A stretch of 64,000 nucleotides of DNA from Chrysophaeum taylorii (lineage: Eukaryota > Sar > Pelagophyceae > Pelagomonadales > Pelagomonadaceae), in the NCBI GenBank assembly GCA_029834535.1, contig JAQMWT010000400.1, forward strand, positions 1-64,000, in the 5' to 3' direction. The position numbers were made by a program, and so were the translations under genes. The notes beneath the pieces were generated by a model, which saw nothing but the letters and a program-made list of their open reading frames with translations, was not told where the DNA came from and made no database searches. Each line of letters begins with the position of its first letter. Within the stretch, counting starts at the first letter, position 1. Below are positions 57,600 through 64,000 of the stretch, piece after piece.

Positions 57600-58812
57600 G
57601 TGTGCAGGGCCAGTAAGTTCGCCTACTCCCAATCTCTAACCCCAGCACCAAGTTCACCTCGTCCCAGTAAAAGTTCACCTATAGTCCCAATCTCTATTCC
57701 CAGTAATAAATTCGGCGCAAACCCACGCCCACTCACTCTCCTTTGAGCTCGTCGTCGCTCTCGCCCCCGCCAATCGCTTAGCTGTTTAGATCCGCACACG
57801 CTGCTATCCTTTGAGTTTACTCTAAAAGCCCCAGTAGGTAGGTAGGTTCACCCTTGGTCTCAGTAAGTTCACCTTGTCACTTAAGTTCGCCTAGTCCTCC
57901 CAATCTCTAACCCCAGTAAAAGTTCACCTAGTTCCAGTAAGTTCACCTGGCCCCAACACTAACTAACTAACTTCAGACCTCTCCCGAGCATGGGAGCCAG
58001 GCCGGACCGACAGGAGCCAGTCCGGAATCACGGGCCTGTATACGAGGGGCGCCGAAAGGTGGGTCGGCGGAGAGTGATCATCAAGCTTGTCGCCATGCGA
58101 CGAGGAGACCGCGATGTGACTGACAACCAACTCGTCGATAACCTTCCGTCTGCGCCCCCCGGCCATACCCCGTCCCACTGCGAACGTTCCGGTTGCCAAC
58201 CGGCCCGCCCGGGAGGCGAATAGGTGCCAACCTACGCCGGGAGGGCGGATGCCCTCGCAACAAGTTCATCTATAGTGCGCGTGTAGACGCCGGGAGGGGG
58301 CTTATCGGTCGGTATTGCGCAGCACGTGTGGGGTAGGGTGGAGTCGTCGACCCAGAAGAGGATATCCTCGGGGTTGCCGATCGACAGAGAGCCACGTAGA
58401 GCTGGACGTGGCAGAAGACGGGCTTCTGGGCAAGAGGACGCCGAGACTTTGCGGGGCGTCTGCCCCTGGCTCTTGGTGATCGTCTGGCGTCGGCGGGGCT
58501 TAAGGGATACAGGTTGGAGGAGGAGCCTCGGTGACAACGACACGATCGATCATGTATCTGGTGGTACCGTTGCAGTGGCCGTGCGACGGTTTGTCGAGGT
58601 TGCGAAGATCTTAAGCTCGCGCTCAAAGTCAACATGCCGTTGGTTATCAGGGAGTTGAAAACTCTACTGTAAAGAGCGAGGCGTCGTCTTCCGACCCAGC
58701 CTAGTCAGCCGAAAAGAACTCCGACGCCTCGTCTCCGGGAAAAAAAAAGGCCGCGGTCATTCATGCGCGCGTTGTCAGCATCGACAAACATCTGCCGATT
58801 AGTAGTAAAGAC
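57600..58812 (-). mobile_element. Helitron-like element, copy 3, with nested SINE
   Basis: On the minus strand it starts near CTACTAATCGGCAGATG (58810-58790), passes straight into the helicase C-terminal fragment (58790-58268; TITKSQGQTPRKVS is recognisable), then the SINE insertion, then the GGTGAACTTACTGGG-type array (57956-57610). The GC-rich 5' block of copies 1 and 2 is absent, so this copy carries an internal deletion. It abuts the Harbinger-like element with about 20 bp between. Confidence 0.6.
57959..58257 (-). mobile_element. SINE-like element, 5'-truncated, in Helitron-like copy 3
   Basis: 299 bp, minus strand. It lacks the first 70 or so bases of the family and ends in (GTTA)n (plus strand CTAACTAACTAAC). 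It is flanked by CAACA (57954-57958 and 58258-58262). Removing it restores CCCCAACAAGTTCATC, which matches CCCCAGTAAGTTCACC at the same place in the other Helitron-like copies. The 5-bp duplication is short, but the restored site supports it. Confidence 0.75.
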
Positions 58813-59499
58813 ACATTGGTTGAAAACCTCGAAATACAGCGTCTCGAGGAGAAAAAAAAAAAGGTGTTGTCTGTCTGTCGGCCGGCGGGGGGGGGGAGAG
58901 CGTCGTCTCGAGCTGGAAGGAGAGTGGGGTGTAAGGGGGACGGACGACAAGGCGCTAGCCTAACCGTCCGGGCGCCGGTGCAGGGAACTGGCGGCGGCGG
59001 CGGCCGAGAGGACGACGTAGGGGCCGTTGGCAGGCTCAGAGAGCCAGCTCAAAGGAAGAGAAACACAAGAGAAGACCAACAACGACAGCAGAGGAAGGCG
59101 ATGGAGAAAGCAAAAAGGAAAATGGTAAAGCAGAAGAAGCGGTAACGCAAAGAGAGGCGTGGCGCGAGCAACAGAAAGAGCGCATGGTGGGATGAGGCGG
59201 AGGTGACAGCAATTTTTTAATGAGCGCAGAGCACGTACCAGATCGGGAAGGGGATTCAGAACGAGCGTTTGTTTGGGGTAGAGAGATGGGACTCTGGTTC
59301 AGAGGCAGCAACGTCTTCGCCCAGGTTTGTCCCAAGCGACCCGAGGCCGTCGGACGCCCTGCTTGGTATTGTTGACGCCTATTTATTCCCATAAATATCG
59401 CAGCTTCCGTTTGTTTGTTTGTTTGTTTTGAATCGAGGAAGGATATTTGTGTTTTTCTGAGCGGGTAAGGATGACGAGGCAGAAGAAGCACACAACGCC
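58813..59499. other. Intergenic stretch; no gene recognised
   Basis: A short frame at 58816-59145 is low-complexity (Gly/Arg, then Lys/Gln) and shows no family. (GTTT)n lies at 59407-59430. The upstream region of the FN3/PA gene has no clear promoter element. Confidence 0.45.
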
Positions 59500-59536
<37 letters not shown>

Positions 59537-61605
59537 ATGTTGTCGACGCGGTCTACAGGCTCGAGGCGAGTACGCCGTCGTTCGAAGAGTTTTACGAGGA
59601 TGCCGTCGCCGGGCGAGCCCGCGTGCTGAACGGGTCGTGGGGGGTGAGGTGCGTGGGGTCGGGTGCGGCCACTACTCTCTTGGAGCGGTGCCCAGAAGCC
59701 CTAGATAAGGTCGTGGTACCGCGGTACGCGACGAACGACTACCTCGTGCGCATCGCTGCGATGGTGGGGGTCGATCGACGGGTGCTGTCGCCGCGGTTCG
59801 ACGAGCAGTGCGGACCGGCGCACTCGTTTTTGGTGGCGTCGAAGGCGTCGCGCGCCGAGACGTCGGAATGGGAAGCCGATATTCTGCCTGGGCAGGGCCT
59901 CTTCGCGCCCGGCGAAACGACGTTAAGAGGGGAGTTCATGCGGTACTGCTTCGTGGACGCCTCGAACCTCGCGGCGCTCCGCGAAGCGCTGCTGAAGGGC
60001 GCGAGCTTTGTTATTCCTGCGAAAAAAGTCCTCAAAGCTCTCGACGAACCTCATTTCGACGTGGCGATGGACCGCGAGCCCATCGACCTCTCGTGGGAAA
60101 AGTTCGTCGAGTTTCCAAGGGACCCACCTTTAGGGCGGAAAAAGTCGTTTGCAGACTGGCAACTCGACGTCGCGTGGCAATGGCGAATTATCGCGGCGAC
60201 CGTACCCCGCCTCGAACCCCCCGACCTCGTGCGAGCGACCTGCGACAAGCTCTGGGTGCGGGTGGATTATGCCTACCAGCCCAAGTCCAACGACGATGCG
60301 CTGTTCGGCCTCGACCTCGAGTACGATTCTGTTTTCGGCGGCGACGACGGCGACGGGAACGACGCGGAGTTTTGGGGAAACGGGAACTCTTCGGGCTCGG
60401 TTTTTATAGGGTCCGGCGATAAGTTCTTCGAGGTCGGCCCCGTGTTGCCGGGCCGCCTCTACCGCGCGAGAGCGCGGCTCATCTACGGCGACGCCGCAGG
60501 GACGTGGTCCGACTGGTCGGCGTCAAGATTGCCGACTCCCAAGAGGTCGCGGCCGGCGGCAGCGGCGCGACCTAAAGTCGACACAACAACCTCAAGTCCC
60601 GGCCGCGTGCGGCTCGTGTTATCCGGGCCCCACGACGACGGCGGCGACCCCATCGTCGGCTGGCTCGTGCAAATGCGCCGCGGCGGTACGAGTGCTTGGA
60701 AGCACCTCGGTTCGTTCAAAAACGCGATCGACGTCGACGGCCTGATGCCGTCGGAATGCCCCGACCGACTCTACACGTACGAGTTCGTCGTCGCCGCCTA
60801 CAACCGCCTCGGCGTCGCCGACTGGAGCCTCCCGTCGTTGCCGTCGACGGCCGGGTGTGTGTCGAAAGAGAAGAAAAAGCATACGGTGCGCGGGAGGGCG
60901 AGGCGCGCGACCGAGCATCACTTCTTATTCCTCTTCGAGGAGGAAGAAAAAAAAAAAAACAATCAGGAGGAGGATAGTCGTGTGTGGGAGCCGGCCGTCG
61001 CCCAGGTCCGCGAAAAGTTGGCTGCCAGCTTCGACCGCGCCGCGAACGACACCCTCGGCCCCGTCGCGGTCGTCGCCGAAACTCGACTCGAGATATGGGA
61101 CCACGCGTACTACGGTCGCCCCGGCACGGTCCCGCGCGTCGCGTGCGACCTCTGGACTTCCCACTGGTCCCCGACCCACGTCGACATCGCCGCCGACTTG
61201 GTTCCCGCAGACCCCCCCGACGCGAGCGAGACTCTCCGGAACGCCGACGCCGTCTCCCAGCGCGTCGTCTTGGTGCGCCGCGGGAACGCGCCACTCGCCT
61301 TCAAGGCCAGGCGCGCCCAGGCCGCCGGGGCCCTCGCGATGGTGGTGGCCGACGACGGCCAGTGCGAGGACAAGTTGGACCAGTACTGCGTCCCGGGCGC
61401 GGACCGGTCTAGGGGCGAAAAGTTCGCCGCGACCGACAACCCGAAAGCCTGGGATGGCCTCAGAATCCCCGTCGCCCTCATTCTACACCGGGACGCCCTC
61501 CGCGTCCTCGAGGTCCTTTCCTCCTCCTCTTCTTTTTGGCAGCAGGAGGATGGGGAGGAGGAAACCGTGCTAGCGCGCGCCAGCGCCCAGTTCTTTTTTC
61601 AGTAA
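59500..61605 (+). CDS. Secreted FN3 and PA-domain protein with poly-Met start
   Basis: 701 aa. The frame opens with eleven ATG codons in a row ((ATG)n microsatellite), then IYVVDAVYRLEASTPSFEEF; the real start could be any of them. Residues about 25-190 resemble cupin/JmjC-type secreted domains in layout (FEEFYEDAVAGRARVLNGSW ... GQGLFAPGETTLRGEFMRYC) but this is weak. Residues about 365-450 are a fibronectin type III domain (PGRVRLVLSGPHDDGGDPIV, GWLVQMRRGG, YEFVVAAYNRLGVADWSLPS). Residues about 565-675 are a protease-associated domain (VVLVRRGNAPLAFKARRAQA, AGALAMVVADDG, IPVALILHRDALRVLEVL). It is probably lumenal or extracellular. Its 3' end overlaps that of the RUS-family gene by 36 bp. 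Confidence 0.7.
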
Positions 61606-62781
61606 CCTAGGCCCGTCTGCGGAAAAGATGCGGGCCTCGAGGTCGAATCCCGCGGCCTTGAGGCGCTCGTCGAAGATCTCCGCCTCGGCGTCCGAGGGTT
61701 TCAAGAGCCTGACGGGTTTAGCATCATCCTCGGCGCGCGCGACGACGAGCGCGTGCGCGAGCGCGCGCCGCTCGTCGGCCGGCGTCGCGCCCTTGAACAT
61801 GGCGAGCGCCACGCGGCCCCGCTTTTTTCGCGTCAAAGCGTACGACCCGAAGACCTCGTCTTCCCCGAGGGTCTCGAGGACGCGCCTCGGGCACACGACG
61901 ACGCCGCCGACGCTCGACGAAAGCTGCGGAACTCCGACCACGGAATCCGCGCGCGCGAGCTCCCCCGGCGTCAGCGCGATGCCCGCCGTGCGCCACCGCT
62001 CGAACAAAATCGCGAACCGCCGCGGACACCCGATCGCCGTCAGCGCGAGGCACTCGAGCCCCCGCGCGCAGGCGACGACGTGCGCGGCCGTCAACGCGAC
62101 GTACGCGGCGATCGCCGCCCCAAACTTGGGCCGCGCCCCCGACGCGACCACGCTCGACGTCAGACCCATCGACAAGGCGAGCCCCAGGATCCCCGACAAG
62201 GTCCCGACGGCCCCCGACTTGGCGGTCACCTCGGCGACGTCGCTCGTGCCGGCCGACGTCGCGAAGTAAGCTCCGATCGCCGCGTTCGCGCCTCCGGCGA
62301 GCACGCCGCAGCACGCCTTGAGCACGCTCGCCGCGCACAGCAGCGGCACGAACAGCGCCCGCGGGGCGCGCGGCGACACGACCTCGCACAGCAGCGCGGC
62401 GTCGACGGCCACGTCGGCGGCGAACCGGTACCGTCGAGCGTCTCCCCCGAGCTTGGGCGCGAGCCCCGACGACGCCGCCAGCGACGCGGCCATGCCCGCG
62501 GCGTCGCGGCTCAGAAACACAAGCGTCGCCGCCGCCGCCCCCATCGTCGCCGACGCGCCCAGGCCGAGCCCGGAAAACACGGCGCTCGTCGCGAGCGTCG
62601 ACCGCAGCTGCGTCGACACGTCCTGCGCCACGTGGAACACCTGGTACCGCCCGTACTCCTTGGCGACCCGACCCGACGGAACAACGGCGCGCCGAGCGCT
62701 CTCGACCAGACCCACGCGCTCCACGCCGCGCACTTCGCGCAGCGCGCGCGCGCCAACCAACACCAACATCATCATCATCAT
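61570..62781 (-). CDS. RUS family (DUF647) protein
   Basis: 403 aa, starting at the first of five consecutive ATG codons (62781-62767). The frame is open farther upstream, but those residues are unlike the family. Family motifs: KEYGRYQVFHVAQDVSTQLR, STLATSAVFSGLGLG, AAAATLVFLSRDAAGMAASL, DARRYRFAADVAVDAALLCE, FVPLLCAASVLKACCGVLAG, AEVTAKSGAVGTLSGILGLA. RUS (root UV-B sensitive) proteins act in early seedling growth and vitamin B6-related pathways in plants and are conserved membrane-associated proteins in eukaryotes. The hydrophobic stretches (about 50-230) fit a membrane or organelle protein. The C-terminal 170 residues are the family's less conserved part. Confidence 0.85.
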   Translation of the reverse strand: MMMMMLVLVGARALREVRGVERVGLVESARRAVVPSGRVAKEYGRYQVFHVAQDVSTQLRSTLATSAVFSGLGLGASATMGAAAATLVFLSRDAAGMAASLAASSGLAPKLGGDARRYRFAADVAVDAALLCEVVSPRAPRALFVPLLCAASVLKACCGVLAGGANAAIGAYFATSAGTSDVAEVTAKSGAVGTLSGILGLALSMGLTSSVVASGARPKFGAAIAAYVALTAAHVVACARGLECLALTAIGCPRRFAILFERWRTAGIALTPGELARADSVVGVPQLSSSVGGVVVCPRRVLETLGEDEVFGSYALTRKKRGRVALAMFKGATPADERRALAHALVVARAEDDAKPVRLLKPSDAEAEIFDERLKAAGFDLEARIFSADGPRLLKKELGAGAR

Positions 62782-63223
62782 CTCCAAACTACAACTTCGA
62801 CCTGCCAAGAATGAATGAATGAATGAATGAATGGGGGTAATGATTTTAACGACCGAGGAGGACAAAAAAACGCGAGGGATTCCGATTAGTGTTGTTCTTG
62901 TACAAAGTTTGGGGTATTTTGCTCGTGTGCCTTTTTCTTCAGAAAAAAAAAAGGCCTGAGGAGGCGGGCAACACCAAGCTAGGGACAATAGCGGCGGGAA
63001 TTTACAACCCCGAGGCCATACCAATCTAGGTCATCGCCGAGCCGCGGGGTAGGCGAAAAGAGAAGAGGCCCCGCCCGCGAGTCGTATGCGTTTTGCCGCC
63101 GGACCTACATGCGGCTTTGCGGAGTGTGACGTCCCGCTGTAGTATTGTTAATTAAAGTCGACTGCAAAAAAAAAAAAATTTGGTTTTCTGTTTCTGTTTC
63201 TTCTTCTTCTTCTTCTTCTTCTT

Positions 63224-63254
<31 letters not shown>

Positions 63255-63260
63255 AAGGCA
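62782..63260. repeat. Helitron 5'-block fragment, poly-A and (CTT)n
   Basis: About 63028-63155 matches the GC-rich 5' block of the Helitron-like family (CATCGCCGAG, GGCCCCGCCCG, GCCGCCGGAC, TGTGACGTCC, then AAAGTCGACTGC at its end). It is diverged and on the plus strand. A 13-base A run follows (63166-63178), then (CTT/TTC)n with about 19 units (63197-63256). (ATGA)n occurs just upstream of the RUS start (62808-62831). Confidence 0.65.
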
Positions 63261-63299
63261 ACTGCTATAGAAAGAAGGGAGGTGTGTGCGAAGGGGTTT

Positions 63300-64000
63300 T
63301 GGAAGGTGTGGCGACAGAGGTGGCTGGAGCTCCTTTTAGACCGATCCCAAACACACATCGCCTCGGTTTTGGACCGGTTTTATTCCGGATAAATCCCGAA
63401 ACAGCATGCGCAATATATGAATAGCTGTCAGCTAGTTTGCTAAAGAGGACCAGCGCTGCTGGGGCGTTGGCCGGCGGGAGGTGACGATGTCGGGCGAGCG
63501 TCTGAAGAGTGATACTCGCGCTCGCTTGATCGAGCGGTACCAGAACGAGGATGGAACTACCAACTGAATGTGCGCGACCTCTGGTTTTTTCGTGGACGAA
63601 GAAGGTCAAGGCGGCTGAATGGACTAAGCACGCAGTTTTCGAGTGCGAGTACTCGTCCGAGGAGGTCAGGCTTTGCCTCGCCAAGAAGATCACGTCGAAG
63701 GCGGCGGTCCTGGAGTCAGATTACGCGCGAAGGACTACACGGTTTAGGCCAACGACTTTGGCAGCGTTACCGATTTCGGCAGGATCCGTCTCCGCCCCCG
63801 CTACGCTGTCGCGAAGTCGAAGCAGCGGAGGATCGATGGACATGCCAATGTCTCCGACTCGAAACGTACAGCCGTCATCACCGAAGACATCACCGAGTTC
63901 TTCGTCGTCACCGCCCGGCAGTTCGTCGTGGACAACGCGCCGTTCTTCATCAAGACGATCAAGTCGCCGAACTGGGCCTACCTCAAGTTATCCCCAAGGC
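63300..64000 (+). pseudogene. Retroelement-like coding relic, cut by the window edge
   Basis: The last 220 bases read RIRLRPRYAVAKSKQRRIDG followed by ITEDITEFFVVTARQFV, coding-like in composition. The pattern R-x-R-P-R-(Y/F)-A-V...(I)-D recalls the segment just before reverse transcriptase in algal retroelements, but the family cannot be named. Upstream sequence is coding-like only in patches. It looks broken. The right end lies outside the window. Confidence 0.3.

Overview
The window looks like nuclear DNA of a unicellular, GC-rich photosynthetic eukaryote. The genes are eukaryotic (tripeptidyl-peptidase II, coronin, ATG10, a PRMT7-like methyltransferase, TLDc, RING, a RUS-family protein). 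Most are single-exon and packed within tens of bases of each other, and the one intron I can define is 44 bp. A glutamate-1-semialdehyde aminomutase and a DoxX-like membrane protein both start with a signal peptide that runs into an Ala-rich motif ending in AAALAP or AAAFVS. That resembles the ASAFAP-type bipartite presequence of algae with a red-lineage complex plastid. A stramenopile alga, for example pelagophyte-like, is my best guess; it is an inference, not a match.

Layout. 1-9.0 kb: no host gene; a Helitron-like element with a SINE-like insertion, then a degenerate Ty1/copia-type fossil. 9.1-15.2 kb: a double cyclic-nucleotide-binding protein, a DoxX-like protein, an acidic Lys-rich protein and a secreted lectin-like protein. 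15.4-17.4 kb: repeats. 17.4-22.6 kb: a PH-like protein, a tyrosinase, coronin and a helix-hairpin-helix protein. 22.6-31.1 kb: repeats and a Ty3/gypsy-type fossil split by a younger LINE. 31.1-36.2 kb: VOC protein, PDZ-TLDc protein, omega-like GST, secreted Kelch protein. 36.4-37.6 kb: second Helitron-like copy. 37.6-42.2 kb: TrmN6-like methyltransferase, RING-RAMA protein, GSA aminomutase, double SpoVS-like protein. 42.7-55.0 kb: SINE-like copy, PRMT7-like protein, membrane-anchored cytidine-deaminase-like protein, class I methyltransferase, ATG10, IQ-motif protein, histidine acid phosphatase, TPP2. 55.06-58.8 kb: a PIF/Harbinger-like transposon with a nested LINE fragment, then a third Helitron-like copy with a nested SINE. 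59.5-62.8 kb: FN3/PA-domain secreted protein and RUS-family protein. 62.8-64.0 kb: repeats and an edge fragment.

Two themes stand out. First, the host genes are arranged head-to-head with 17-63 bp between starts, or tail-to-tail with 5-13 bp gaps or a 36-bp overlap. Second, the mobile elements form datable nests: SINE in Helitron, LINE in gypsy, LINE in Harbinger, SINE in Helitron, each supported by target-site duplications. The SINE-like family shares its 3' end and GTTA-type tail with the LINE family, which suggests that the LINE machinery moves it. The most intriguing host locus is the convergent pair of a COG4123/TrmN6-type N6-adenine methyltransferase and a RING protein carrying a RAMA-like domain, 5 bp apart.
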